A stretch of 64,000 nucleotides of DNA from Cololabis saira. Taxonomy: Eukaryota > Chordata > Actinopteri > Beloniformes > Belonidae. Numbering within the stretch: position 1 is the stretch's first letter; each line of letters opens with the position of its first letter. The notes under the pieces were generated by a model, which saw only the letters and a list, made by a program, of their open reading frames with translations, was not told the origin of the DNA and did not search any database. Location: the NCBI RefSeq assembly GCF_033807715.1, contig NC_084597.1, positions 12,827,170-12,891,169 on the forward strand, written 5' to 3'. The translations under genes and the position numbers were made by a program. Below, in pieces: positions 38,874 through 52,040 of the stretch.

Positions 38874-39475
38874 TAGGGCTGGGCGATATGGACCAAAAGT
38901 CATATCTTGATATTTTCTAGCTAAATGGCGATACTCGATATATATCTTGATATTTTTTCTGTGCCTTAATTGGGGTTTCCCCCAAAGTTTTATAGCATAG
39001 CATCTCTGTTAGCATCTCTGTTAGCTTCATTTTTTCTGAGGCAAACCCTTAAAAAAACAGTCAGTTTTAATACAAAGCCTCGTGCCAAATGTCACACAAT
39101 ATCAAAATGTATAAAACAAATGAAATAAAAATAGACTGCCTGCATATATAGAATAAAAATGCTTCTTGAATAAAATAAAACAAATATCCCTTTCCTGCAT
39201 AACAATTAAATTAAAATACACTGTGCAATTAATACAATGTAGACAGTAACAGGCAGACTTTTCCACTGAGGTTGACAGTTGTGCAAATAACAAAACATTT
39301 GTGCAAATCTCAAATAAAACATTCAAGTCAATTTGTCACAAAATAAGCTATATCAAAATCATTAAAAAATTTTTATTTTTTTTTTTAAATCGATATAAAC
39401 GATATTGTCTCATACCATATCGCGTTTGAAAATATATCGATATATATTAAAATCTCGATATATCGCCCAGCCCTA
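38874..39475 (-). mobile_element. hAT-like MITE (TAGGGCTGGGCGATAT termini), copy 2, reverse orientation
   Basis: The same termini and interior as 27964-28574 but on the opposite strand, with the matching 74-codon frame at 39102-39326. The flanks GCAACATC and GCTGTACC do not form a target duplication, which suggests later change at one end or recombination. With the copy at 27964 it forms an inverted pair on either side of the LN exon. Confidence 0.88.
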
Positions 39476-39811
39476 GCTGTACCCCTTTGCTTTAAACAGC
39501 CCCAACAACGTCATTGATTCATCCATTTAAACTTTATTAATACTTATTCATTATAAAAGCCACTAGGATTTTCTTTTCCTATTCGCATGTGCTTTCAGAA
39601 AACTCATACGTTTTTCCTTTTCATTCACCTGGCGATAGGTTCAGTGTGTTTTGGATCTGGTAACAAAGGACCCAAATTTAGCCCAGCGGAGATGACTGAG
39701 GCCAGCCCGTCTTCCGCCCCGGCCACCCTAACCTCCCGTAATATTATCACTAATCAATAAGTTATTCTAGGCATCGAGGAGGGATATAAGGTGATAGGGA
39801 AGGGAAGAGGA

Positions 39812-39832
39812 GGGGGGGGGGGGGGGGGGGGG
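39812..39832. repeat. Poly(G) tract
   Basis: Twenty-one consecutive G in the + strand, which can form a G-quadruplex and is prone to assembly error. Confidence 0.95.
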
Positions 39833-40634
39833 TCCTCAACAGTACAGTACAATCAGGACCGTCTGACGCTTACGGCTGGGAAATTGATTCTGGAGAGCGA
39901 GGCGATTAGTCAATGTTCCCTGGACAAAAGGCTAAGCTATTTCATCTCCTCTCATCTGGCCTTCGTAACATATTGGGATTTCCAATGCTTAAAATTTGAA
40001 TAATGAATATTCCACTCTGCCGGTGCTCCGGCGGGGACAGCACACTGAGATGGGTTTTATATGATCAAGACCGAGTGGCAGTGTACCACAGGTCGCCACG
40101 GTAATGAGATATGCTGGTGTTATCGATGGAGAGAGGCTTGTAGTTACTTCCTGGCTGTATTGTGTGTCCCCGGGCCTCTGGCTGTGGCTGTCTGAGTGAA
40201 CCCAGTTAAAAGTAATTATTATTACTTGACTGCTCTTAATGGTCTGAAATGAGGCGGCACAGACGCAGCAAAACAAGCCCCCCCACCCCACCCCCCCATC
40301 AACCAGCGTGGATGCTGCCTCTCTGGGACAAGTCCCTATCTGAGGGTGAACTGTCAAAGTGAGAGGCCAGAAACTAAAAAGGGGAAAGTTGGATACTCAG
40401 GGATAAATAGTGCTGCCGTATCAGTAAATACGAAACCTGATAAGCCTTTTAGTGCAAACACAAGCAAGCCGAGTTTGATGAGAGGCTGGATGTAAATTTA
40501 GATCTGTGGACGCCATGAAAACATGCAGCAAGCTGGATGTTGAAGGGACAGGTCAGCTGGAGGTGGAGCAAATAGCAAAAGGTGAAACAGCGGGAGCACA
40601 GGGAGAGTCGCACTAGGTGGACTATATGAGAATC

Positions 40635-41010
40635 TAGGGCTGGGCGATTTTGGACAAAAATAAAATCCAGATTTTTTTCTCTGAAAACCCGATTTTTGAT
40701 TTCGATTTTTTTGGTAAAACTACAAAAGACAAGGGAATAAATTGTTTCAAATATTTTCTCTTTATTTTTAAAGAAAAATAGCAAACAAATGTCCCTATTG
40801 GGAATGAAGTGCAATTGAAAGATGCTGTAAATCCTCCTTGAGTTTAGTAAAGTGACAACATTTACAATTTTCTTGACCAAACAAAGATGACTAGACGCAT
40901 GCAGCCAGCTGCAAAAAAGGAAAATCGATTTTCCGATTTTCCTTTTTTTAACATCGATTGTGATTAATAAATCCGATTTAGATTTAAAATCGATTAATCG
41001 CACAGCCCTA
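40635..41010. mobile_element. hAT-like MITE (TAGGGCTGGGCGATTT / AATCGCACAGCCCTA termini)
   Basis: Flanked by a perfect 8-bp duplication, TGAGAATC (40627-40634 and 41011-41018). The outer 14 bp match the family at 27964 and 38874 but the interior is different (CCAGATTTTTTT..AAATCGATTAATCG), so it is a separate subfamily. There is no transposase; the minus-strand frame crossing it is chance. Confidence 0.88.
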
Positions 41011-42391
41011 TGAGAATCAAAAGTATTTATTACAATATCAACTTTAAACAGTCTCTATTTTACATTTAGAGAGTAGATGCCAACTGTAGATTTGTATATT
41101 TCCATACTACTGATGGGCCACGTGAAAGCTATCTCCAGCCATCGAAGATAGAGTAGCAAACCTTCCGCTCCATCATCATTTACATCAGTGAAATCATATT
41201 CACCGGGAAGCCTCGCTCATAAGCAGGGTTCTCAAATTCCCCGTCATCCACTGGAGCTCCATCTCTCCTCCTCTGTCCAATCTGTCAGCCAACCTGCCGG
41301 ACTGTGGCGTGGGCTATAGTGGGCCTGTATAGTCTGCATTACGGATTAAACGTGAGGTCGTGGATTGGGCCTTTCTAATGAAAATAACCAGCAGGTCGTA
41401 CAGTGGGTCTTTATAATGGAATAAAGGAAAGGCTCCAAGCTCAGGAAGAGCCAACTAAGTGGATTAAGGCCAAGAGGGAGGAATGGAGATGGAGCAGGAC
41501 GAGGAGAAAAAGTCTGCATTTGTTTCTCTCTGTCTCTCTCTCCTGGCTCATAATCTCTGCAGCATCAGGTTCACTTATGCTCGACTTCTAAGTTTGATTT
41601 AATTTACAGATGGGTGAATATGACGTTCAAGAGAAGCCAAGTGGTCTGAGTGTCTCTTACTGTCCTGTATCAGTCAGCTAAATCAAAGGAAACAAAAAAA
41701 GTTCGGCCCATGTGCTACATTATACCACTAATAATCTTTCCTGTACGTTGAACAGCATCCCCGTATGCAGCAAATGAGGTAATAGTCACATTTAGACTAA
41801 TATCTGTTGTATCTTTGGCACAGTTATGAGTCAAAATTCATACTTAGGCTTCAGTAACACCCTGCATTAACATGCATCCTGAGTAATCCCGACACAAAAG
41901 GCCAGCGTTTAGCATGTGTGTTCACAGCTGGTATTTAAATGTGTAGAAACATGAGATCAGATCTGACCTTCCTATCCAATATGCAAATAAACACCCATTT
42001 CCATTCTGAAAACACCAAACAGGTTGTTATTTTTAAAACCGAAGGCAGTAGCTGGAAATAATTAGGCGTAATTAAAAATATATTATTACTAAATAGTTTA
42101 ATGAATCAAAAATGGAAGAAGAAACTGGAAATAACAATAGAAGAAGACCTGCTACAAACTTTGTAGCAAAGTGGTCTTTCATGCACAACATTAAATCAAA
42201 TTACAAAAATTAAATAAAGAATATTATTTTACCAGGTGATTAGGTATCCCGACCAAGCCTGGCGAAGTGTACCAATGCATTTCATGAAAATTGTATCTTG
42301 TGAAATGGTGGTAACCCTCCCGGTAGAAATGGCAGCGATTGGGAGGGTTACCACCATTTCCACCGGTACAGAATGTACCGAATCAATCACA

Positions 42392-43411
42392 GGCCACGTT
42401 CAGACTGCAGGCAAATCTTATTCATATCTGATTCCTTCTCATATCCGATTTTCAGGGCTGACTGTCCACACTGTTTTTAGCAAGTGTCCAAATCGGATCT
42501 GGCTCTGTTCAGACTGGGCCCAATCATTGACTGATCTGACGGGTTGCCGTAGCAACGACGTCGGAGCGGAGGCGTCACCCAGCGCGTGTATTGTGTGAAG
42601 TGATGTAATTGCGACATCAAAAACAATAACAATACGTGCGTCCTGCCCACCCGATCAAAGGTTATGGGGATCCTTTATTTATTTATAATTTTATTTTTCC
42701 CAAAATATCTGTACCGTTTCTGATTGGGTCGGCACTGCGCATCATTTTTAGACACAACAATGAACGCAAACCGCAAAAGTTGTGTTTCGGCGGAGGGACC
42801 CGGCGTCCCAGCAAAATGAGAAACAGAGAAAAGTGTTCAGAACAAAACCACCAGCAAACTAACAAACCAACCAACAAAGCTCAGAGTTAACAAAACGAAC
42901 CAGCAATGAACAACTGGCAGCCCCGCTCTTTAACCTCCTGATGAGCTGACGGGCTGCAGGTTCAGGCTCACAGCGCGACTGAAGGCTGATTTATGGTTCC
43001 GCGTTACACCAATGCAGAGCCTACGGCGTAAGGTACGCGGCGACCCGCACCGTACGTGGAAATGCGGTCTTTTTTTCTGCTATTAAAACATGATTTGTAA
43101 TGTGAATTTGCAACACTCAAACTACAAATAATAGTTTAGATGAGTAGCTCCACAACTGGAAATGGGCGGGTGGTTTGGAGCGTCTGGGACAGTCATATCC
43201 GATCTGAGTGTTTGGAGCTGTTCAGACTGAGACGCATCTGCCCAAATGCGATATGGATGGGATATGAAACTACCTCCCGGAGGTGGTTTCGATCTGTTTT
43301 GCAAAAATCGGATCTCATGCGGTTTGGGACTGTTCAGACTTCAAAAGAGTCATCCAGTTTCAATCTGGATGGGCTAAAAATCGGATATTGGCTGGCAGTC
43401 TGAACGCGGCC
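42392..43411. mobile_element. DNA transposon remnant (GGCCACGTTCAGACTGC termini)
   Basis: The ends GGCCACGTTCAGACTGC and the inverse GCAGTCTGAACGCGGCC (one or two mismatches plus an inserted GG) bracket 1020 bp. The base triplet ACA lies at both flanks, too short to prove a duplication. Subterminal CGGATATGA and ATCCGAT motifs recur in both orientations. At 42634-43138 it contains a module shared with the element at 44598-45523. There is no intact gene inside. Confidence 0.75.
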
Positions 43412-43734
43412 ACAGTTGGGTTTGTGTGGGCTTTATGGAATGACTCATACAGAAGTTCCAAAAAGCCATCTTTAATAACAACCAATTTGACTGCAGAACT
43501 GCTAATAACACCTTGGTTCAACGAGTTTTCAAAGCAAAAATGATAACAATTGTTCACTGGCATTCCTACTGCACTGCACACCTTTTCAGATGTTGATGCC
43601 ATTCTGCTTGACACTCACCTACGTCACATGCTTTATTTCCTCAATTTGCCTATGCAGTGGCATCCAAAGACAGTTTCTTGTGTGTTGGAGTCATCCCTGA
43701 AAGTTGAATCCACCGAAGAGGAGAAAATAAGATT

Positions 43735-44512
43735 CAGCTCCTTCTTCACCACAATGGTGAGGTACACTGACCACATGGTGTCCGTTATGGACAAGCTGTG
43801 ACTGGCACAGAAGTTCAATAACAAAGCACCACTCAGGTTCAAATCGGGGAGGCCGTTCCTCCCAATCACGCCTCTCCAGGTATCACTGTCATTGCCCACG
43901 TGAGCGTTGAAGTCCCCCAGTAGAACAATGTTGGAGCACTATCAAGTACTCCTCCCAGGGACCCCAAGAAGGCCGGGTACTCCGCACTGCTGTTCGGCCC
44001 GTAGGCACAAACAACAGTGAGAGACCTTTTCCCGACCCGAAGGCGCAGGGAAGCGACCCTCTCGTTCACCGGGGTGAACTCCAACACATGGCGGCTGAGC
44101 TGGGGGCCTATTAACAAGCCCACACCAGCCCGCCGCCTCTCACCATGGGCAACTCCAGAGTAGTGGAGGGTCCAGCCCCCTTCAAGGAGCTGGGTTCCAG
44201 AGCCCAAGCTATGTGTGGAGGCGAGCCCGACCATCTCTAGACGGTATCTCTCAACCTCACGCACAAGCTCCGGCTCCTTCTCCCCCAGCGAGGTGACATT
44301 CCATGTCCCCACTGTGAGGGTTTTAGTCCAGGGGTTGGGTCATGGCGGAGTGGCCTCGACTGCTACTCAGACCACGTTGCACCAGCCTGTCACGGTCCTT
44401 CCTGTGGGTGGTGTGCCTACTTGAAGGTGGGCCCACATCGCCGTTTCGGGCTGAGCTCGACCGGGTCCAAACCAACCAATAAGAACCAACCAAGTTCAGA
44501 CCTTGCATTAGT
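43735..44512 (-). mobile_element. LINE 5' fragment, endonuclease domain
   Basis: On the minus strand the frame 44312-43866 begins GTWNVTSLGEKEPELVREV and includes ERRRAGVGLLIGP and LTVVCAYGPNSS: the N-terminal apurinic-like endonuclease of a non-LTR retrotransposon. A frameshift at about 43935 moves the continuation, the [14 protein letters not shown] catalytic region and [14 protein letters not shown], into another frame (43899-43633). The remaining RT is absent. It is unusual for the 5' part rather than the 3' part to survive. The clade is possibly the same as the LINE fragment at 4297-5025. Confidence 0.75.
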
Positions 44513-44597
44513 GTTGGCTTCTAGTAATCGGATTTCAGAGCAAGCCTTTCAACACGAGGTCTGAACAGGGTCTCAGACTAATATCTGTAGTACCTTA

Positions 44598-45523
44598 AGC
44601 CGGGCATACACTGTGCGATATTTTAAATCGTATGAGACTGCCCCATCTCACACTGCACGACTAGATCGCGGAGTTCAAAAGTTCACAGCCCACGATTATG
44701 ATGATCGGATGCGACCCGTCTGCTCACACTATACGATCATAATCCTCCCGTCGGACCTCTCTGTACTGGAACTCGAGGCCGGTTTTGGGGCAGGGGTAGG
44801 CTGTTCCAACCCAAACGTGCGTCCTGCCCACCCGATCAAAGGTTATGGGATCCTTTATTTTTTTATAATTATATATATATATATATTTAAAAAAATCCCA
44901 AAATATCTGTACCGTTTCTGATTGGGTGTGTGCACTGCGCATCATTTTTTGACACAAAGAACGCATACCGCAAAAGTTGTGTCTCGGCGGAGGGACCCGA
45001 CGTCCCAGCAAAGTGAGAAGAGAAAAAAGAGTTGTTCCTAACAGCAGACAGCACACACACTGAAGGCTGATTTATGGTTCCGCGTTACACCAACGCAGAG
45101 CCTACGGCGCAGGGTACGCGGTGACGCACACCGTACGTGGAAATGCGGTCTTTTTTTGCTATCAAAACATGATTTGTAATGTGAATTTGCAACACTTAAA
45201 CTGCAAATAATAGTTTTTTACGTGTCATCAGAGATTGCGCATGCTCTCTGCGAAAGGATGAGGCAAATCGGGTCGCAGCTGCTTCAACTGTGCGATTCCT
45301 TCACGAGGAGCGACCAGGATGTCAAACACGTTTGATTTTCTTGCGACCTCACGATTTGTGATCGGGAGCTCGTCGTGAGGTGTTAATCTCTCGTCGTTAC
45401 CCCACGTACACTGCACGACGCACGAGCAACGATTGGGTCAAAATCGGGCCCGATCAAAAAAAAGTCGCACGACTGGAAAATCGGCTCAAAACGAGCCGAT
45501 AATCACACAGCGTATGCCCGGCT
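44598..45523. mobile_element. PIF/Harbinger-type element (AGCCGGGCATAC termini), non-autonomous
   Basis: The ends are AGCCGGGCATACACTGTGCG and the inverse CGCTGTG-containing GTATGCCCGGCT, flanked by TTA (44595-44597 and 45524-45526). The interior from about 44775 has CCGGTTTTGGGGCAGGGGTA and CCCAAACGTGCGTCCTGCCC, followed by a Harbinger-MITE-like left end (AAGGCTGATTTATGG at about 45063). No transposase frame is present. Confidence 0.8.
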
Positions 45524-45666
45524 TTAGACACAGTTGTGGAGCAACATTTACATTTAGATCAAATCTGAAGTGAACGCAAAAGGCAGATTCAACTTTTATT
45601 GAAATTCGGGCTGGACAATTGTGCTTGGACCTATTTAAATAAATATTTTTCTAAGCTATAAAAATG

Positions 45667-45746
45667 GGCATCCCTGCTGAGGCTGCTGCCCCCGCGACCC
45701 GGGAACGGATAAGCGGAAGAAGATGAGTGAGTGAGTGAGTGAGTGA
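45667..45746 (+). mobile_element. Short LINE 3' stub with target-site duplication
   Basis: Only about 80 bp of LINE 3' end is present (GGCTGCTGCCCCCGCGACCC, then GGATAAGCGGAAGAAGATGAG and five GTGA units). It matches the antisense of the start of the LINE fragment at 4297-5025. The 9-bp ATAAAAATG on both sides (45658-45666 and 45747-45755) marks the insertion. Confidence 0.8.
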
Positions 45747-46812
45747 ATAAAAATGTTCGACCAAAAAAGATTTTAAATATTGAAATAAAGAAAGGGCTAT
45801 CTGAGCTTTAAGACCTGATTTATTCTAAGATAAATAATAATTCAGGCTCAGTATCATGTATTCAGTTAGTGGATGAATTTTGAGTGATGTGAAACACCGC
45901 CGCAGCTGTCTTCTTCTCATCATACGGGCTACTGCAGGAAAATGATGCTGCTGGTGTTTAATGAATGTTTAAAGGCTCCCGTCGTCTTTTGCAGCGAACA
46001 GTTAGTGCCACACACTTCTCTTGCGCATTTAAGATGCTGGAATAAATTAGTCGTGCTGCTACCTTTTGCTGCCAGAGACTACAGATAAACTTTATAGCAG
46101 ACAGCGGCTTGAACAACACACACTTCTCCCACTCAGTTGCGTGCCTCTGTTTAAGGTGCTAAAATAAATTAGCCGTGCTGCTACCTTTATTGCCAAGAAC
46201 TGAAGACAGCTTTTTTTTCTTTCCTTTGATTATTGGCTTTTGCAAACAACCAAGAGGCGATGCAAAACAACAAAAAGAAAAAAAATTGTCATTTCAGACA
46301 GCTGCAGATCACATGATATCCAGAAGTTGAACAACAACACACACTCAAGTTGAAGAGGGTCTAACTCACTGAATTAACAAAATTGTTGATTTAAAGTAAG
46401 CAGACTTGTCCTCAGTTGAAGAAAGTCGCAAGATCTGACAAATATGTTTGGATTTCTTACCCGGGACAAGCATTAATAATATTAACACTAATACCATTAT
46501 ATTCGACAGCACAAAGCACTGCGGTGCCGTAGCTCTCTGGGCTTAATCCCTAATTACACTTGGTGAGCTCAGTCTTGTCTAAACATACCATTTCTCACTA
46601 GCAACTACTTCTTTCCAAGCAGTGAAAATCAGTTAATGTCTAAGGAGGAATAAAACAAGCTTCCCGAACATTACTGATACTCAGGGTGTTTTTACATGGT
46701 TGTGTCATTTCATGCCTGCTTGATTAATTTATCCGTCATCTGTCGGCGTTTCTCTCAGTGCCATCTTGGCCCCTGCTGATGGAGCTAATTTGTAGAAAGG
46801 TTTAAGCCAGAC

Positions 46813-47000
46813 ATAGGCGAACTACGGCCCCCGGGCCACATGTGGCCCGTTAGGCTTTTTGATCAGGCCTGCCGGACTCGTCCAAATTATAATAAAAACC
46901 TTGTTCATTTTCCACCTTTCCCTGCAATGCCCATGTTTCCCCAATAAATGGCGCATGCGCACTCAAACACATTGACCGTTGTTGGAGTGGCGCGTATTTC
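46813..47000 (+). mobile_element. hAT-like transposon remnant, one end only
   Basis: GGCGAACTACGGCCCCCGGG and GCCACATGTGGCCCGTTAGG at about 46817-46857 resemble the terminal region of hAT (Charlie-like) elements by memory, but the opposite end was not found and the right boundary is arbitrary. Confidence 0.35.
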
Positions 47001-48770
47001 ATTTAGTTTCATGTCGCCATTCAAGCCCCTTCTGTAAAAAAATCGCGCAAAACAGTGTCTCAGAGAGCCCACGGTCAGGATAATCCATCCATGATTTTGC
47101 GAGGTTTAACACAATTACACCATTGATCTTGAGTATCTCGTTGAGTAATAGTATGTTTTGAAAGTTGAAAGTGTTTCCATTCATTTTCTTAATAAATGTT
47201 GATTTCTTTAACTGTGTACCTTCGATTGAAAGGTATTAAAAACAGAAATAATCTCCAGGTTGGGTAAATCCAAATACGTACACTATACTATTTTAATCTT
47301 ACTTTTTCTTCCTTCCAGTATTGTGCAAAATAGTGTGTAAACGCCATATCTTGCATATTCCTTGAGAAAAACTTATTAACTAATAAGGGCTATTTTGCAT
47401 ATTTGAAAGACAGTCCTCAGTGCAAATCTGTTAATAAATCGGCTTGTACATTTTTTTATGTGTTCTTACTGTGCTATGAGGTTTGCACACACTACATGCA
47501 ACGCTTTAGTATATCCAGCCCAAACACTCCATGCAAATGCTCCTGGCCCCTCTGTCTTTCCGTGACACAATGCAGAGTCGACAACGCACAGGCAGAGCAG
47601 TTTTTAGGAGTTCTTTTTTGTTTAGTTTTTTCTGAGCGTTCATCTTTCTTGCAGGTTAAAATCAACGAAACGAAAGTTCTTGTCTTCATCAAATAGTTCA
47701 ATTTCTTGTTTGTAAAATACTGCTGTAGTCATGAATATTATCCAAAATGATCCCCCAAAAAATGTTCTTCCAAAGCTTTCTTGAAAGACTCTTTAAAAGC
47801 AAACGTATGCAATAAAATCCTCATTAATTTTCAGACTTTCTTTACTCTGCTTCTGAGCGTGTGGCTTGGTACCACCACTTTATAAAATTCAAATCATAAA
47901 AGTATTAAAATGTGACTTGGATCTATTTGAGCTGTACTTTGTATGTGCAAGGATCCACCAATCCTTGCAATTTCATTTGCTATTACTAAATGCCCTTAAT
48001 ATCTTTATTCTAAACAGATTATCAATATTCAGTTGACGTCTCTGTGCATTTAGACCTCACAATGTCTTTTCTTGCACTGATGAAATATCCACAAACTTCA
48101 ATTATGTGAACTGCAAATAACTGGATAAAAATCCATATGGCTTGTATTTTAATACAAGTGAATTCTGCTTGTAAGATCAGGAAGGGCATGCTGGGACGCA
48201 GCGCAACTTTCCCATCAGCCATTCTTTAATTGCTGAGCTCTTTTGGATTGGTACGGGGTTTTCATTTCTTTCATTCACCTTGCAGATGTCAAGGGAAATC
48301 TTATCTCGAGTGACCATCTGCAAAAGTTCAATTAGGCATCACTGCAGAGCCTTTGGGTCAAGGTTTGGGATCCTAATGCGGGACACTAACACGAGATCTG
48401 AGACCCACGTGAAACGTTTCAGCAAAGGGAACACTGCGATCCTCAGAAAGTCGGTACATCCCTCATAGCACGCTTTGATGGCAAGGTCGTCGAGGCCTCC
48501 GTCCCGTCCATCTGATCCCCCAGAAACAGCAGGATCTCCTGAGACCCACGCATGAGTGGATATGCCACAATCCTGACGGTTCAGTCACAGCAAAGGAGAT
48601 CATGCACACCTGTCAGTTCCAGTGTTGCTGGTCGCTCTTACCATAAATAATTGTTCATATCACATATAATATGGCAGCTTTCTCCATAAATTTGTGAAAG
48701 AACAGTTCTTTGGGTTGTTTTCTTTTTTTTTTTTAAAAGCAGCACCTTCTGTTGTTTCAGTGCGGATTGT

Positions 48771-48958
48771 TTTGATTTGATTTGATCTTTATTCATCTTG
48801 AACAAAACAATTAAAAAAACACCATACATCAACAACAATAATAAAGCACAACCAGTTTTGTTCAAGAAGGGACAGGAAGAAGCAAATGCTTATCTAGTCC
48901 GGCCCCTTCTTGCAATATAAGAATCTCCGATATATAAAAGAATAATAATAGCAATAAC

Positions 48959-48990
<32 letters not shown>

Positions 48991-49610
48991 CAATAATACA
49001 GTATATACCCTTCTTCTTGACATATAAAAGTATGTCAATATAAAAGTAATTAAAAGACAAGTTAGTCAATAATAAAAGTAGCTAAAACGAAAGGCATCAA
49101 GCACAGTAGAGAAGAAAAAAAGTCAATGAAAAAAACCAAACAAAAACAATCACCATAATAAAAGTAGCTAAAAAAGAAAGAAAAGCATCATGCACAGAAG
49201 AAAATAAGACAATGCAAAAAAATAAAATAAAAAATCATGGTCATTATAACATCAAATGTTGGTAGTTCAGTATGAGAATCTGCTTATAGCAGCGTTTGAA
49301 TAGCCTGATGTTCTTGCAGACCTTCACACTTTCATCAAGATTGTTCCAGAGTGTTATACCATACACTGAAATGCACATCTTTTTCAATGTAGTATGAGCC
49401 ATTGTCTGTTTAAAAGTGTGTTTATTCCGTAAATCATGAAAACCATCTCTTTTCCTGAATAATCCTGAATTCCTGAATAACACCAGAAAACCCTTGTTAT
49501 GTTGAAAATGCGAGTTCTGATCATCTTTAATTCTTATTTTATCAAACGTTAGAGTGCAGGAAGACCTATGAGCACAATAAAAGCTGAGTATAGTGAGTAT
49601 TTAAAAAAAA
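48771..49610 (-). mobile_element. 5'-truncated LINE, 3' end in reverse orientation
   Basis: The minus-strand frame 49483-49244 encodes ...GLFRKRDGFHDLRNKHTF and KKMCISVYGITLWNNL, ending the C terminus of an RT ORF, a typical last segment in L2/CR1-like fish LINEs. Downstream on the minus strand come CCGGACTAGATAAGCATTTG, GAACAAAACTGGTTGTGC and a (TTTGA)-type tail near 48775. An (AAT)n run (48957-48986) is embedded. It is a dead 3' fragment. Confidence 0.75.
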
Positions 49611-51407
49611 AAAAGAAGTGCAAAGATACAATTAAAGTGCAGCCCAAACATAGTCATTCAAACTTGCTAATCTGCAACCTTAAGTCATCCTGATTTGCAC
49701 ATGTGCAGTGACACTGCATCCGGAGGGGAGAACTAATTAGGTCCTGAACAGCTCTCGGTGGCTAATCCTTCTGTTACAAAGGCTTATTGTTGTAGTGGAA
49801 GCATGAATGACGGTGACGGCGCAGATAGTGTGGAATCTCTGTGGCTTCTGGGCTTGTCCATCCTCTCCACGAACGAACACGCAGAAGAACAGACGCCTCC
49901 CCTCTGCTCCCTGTGTGGAGCCGCAAGCCTTTTTGTGCCTTGATTGGCTTTTTAGGGTGACTCTGACTTTGGAAACTGTCAGACTATTCTTGAATAACAC
50001 TAAAGTTTTTTTTTCTTCCATGTCCTCTGCAGAGTGAAGGTGAGTGGATTGGAGGTGCAAGCCTGGATAAAGGGGGAGAAAACAGAGGGAGGCAGATGAT
50101 GGATTAACTCCTAGTTTCAGGGGACTAGCTAGGGTGTGTGATTTTGTGATGAATGATGTGAGGTGTGATGCTCGGTAAATATTATTCTCCACTTCACAGG
50201 GCCACCACAGAGCAACCTACATATTTGAAAACTTCCCTGTCGATTCTGTTGGATGAGAAAACCGCTTTGCACTTGAGTTTTGCCATTTAAAAAAAAAAAA
50301 CTTTTTTTTTTTTCCCTTCCCACATGAAGGAAATATTCCAGCATCGCTTGGTGCTGTAACTCATCTTCAGGTGGCCCCTCCCACCACATTTAGACTCCGC
50401 CCCTCCGAGTTATCTCCCTCTGAGGCAAGACGAGGCTCGGAAACAGATCGCTTTTTAAATCATTCATGAGCACTCCCTAGAAAAGAGAGGCATGCAGAAC
50501 GCAGAGGAAACGCAATGAGGAATGTGTCATTGCTCCTCTCATATGCAATGATTTATGACGCGATGGTTGTAACTGATTTGATAATCAGAGTTTATTTCCT
50601 CTCAGAAAGAGGAAAGTCAAAGTCAGCAACTTTGCCTGTTTTCCTCTTATTTTCCGTCTTTTGTTTCACAGATGAATACTTATTTTCCATCCCCGCCCTA
50701 TTCAGTCGATTTTTCTTCTCTGATCCCACCTTCCCTCCCTCCTTTTACCTATCCCATTAATATCCCTTTAACAACACAAATAAAATAAAGAGTTAAGTGC
50801 TTGCATGGGGCCTTTCCTCCCAACTGGTGAGAGGGAAATCTCTTGATACTGCAAGCATGCTTTAAAGCAGAAAAGCATGCTGGGAAATGCAAGTGGGACA
50901 ACATGAGGTGGAGGGAGGGCGTCCTTGGAAAAAATGGCTGGTTCTCAGTCAGCCACATTAATTAGCATAGCGTTATTAAAGGGATGGCATGATCAAAAAC
51001 ATCCTGCCATCTTTATCTTGACTGTCGTTACAAGCATGTTGACAGGTTCTGATAAACAACTCATCAACTTGAGGCTGAACGTGAGAGAGAGGGAAGAGCA
51101 GCTCACGTGTGTGTTAATGAGAAACATAGCAGCTCATCCCGTCATCAGTCACTTTTTGATGTCAGACACTTTCACTTGTGCTGCAGTGCTGTCCCACCAG
51201 GGGCTGCGGAGACATGACAGACAGCAAGTTTTCAATGCAGCTAAACAAGTCACCAGGGGTATTCTCGCAAACACAGAGCTGAGGATAAATGTAATTAACC
51301 ACATGGTTAATTAAAGATCGATTACCAAGTATAAATCCCCCAAAATTATTGGCACATGAGCTGATCATTTTAAGTGATTTTTTTTTTGTCTACGCTACCT
51401 TGAAAAC

Positions 51408-52040
51408 TACGACGGAGTATTAGGGCCAAACTAAGACAAAAAAAATGGAAATTACGAGAATAAAGTCATAATAATACCAGAATAAAGTCGTAATATTTTG
51501 AGAATAAAGTCGTAATATTTTGAGAATAAAGTCGCAACATTACGAGAATAAAGTCGTAAAATTACGAGAATAAAGACATAATATTACCAGAATAAAGTCG
51601 TAATATTTTGAGAATAAAGTCGTAATATTTTGAGAATAAAGTCGTAATATTACGAGAATAAAGTCGTAATATTACGAGAATAAAGTCGTAATATTAAATA
51701 TATTATAAATATATAAATATAACTTCACAAGATGCTCAATATTCCTCATTTTAACACAGGGAGAATACTGCTCTTCCTGTTAGAGTTCTCATAAATTACC
51801 ACTTTATTCTCGTAATGTTACGACTTTATTCTCGTAATATTACGACTTTATTCTCGTAATATTACGACTTTATTCTCATAATATTACGACATTATTCTCA
51901 TAATATTACGACTTTATTCTATTACGACTTTATTCTCGCAACATTATGACTTTATTCTCGTAATTTTACGACTTTATTCTCATTATATTATGACTTTATT
52001 CTCGTAATTTCCTATATTTTTTTTAGTTTGGCCCTAATAC
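51408..52040. mobile_element. Fold-back element made of inverted short tandem repeats, copy 2
   Basis: The same design as 37264-37874: TACGACGGAGTATTAGGGCC end, tandem AATAAAGTCGTAA units, a centre that is the reverse complement of the centre in copy 1, then the inverted array and GGCCCTAATAC. The last bases of the right terminus (GCCGTCGTA) are missing. Unit numbers differ from copy 1, so the arrays have changed in length. Confidence 0.85.

Noticed and set aside
40449..41003. 184-codon minus-strand frame
   Set aside because: It runs through a MITE with its own target duplication and no known domain.
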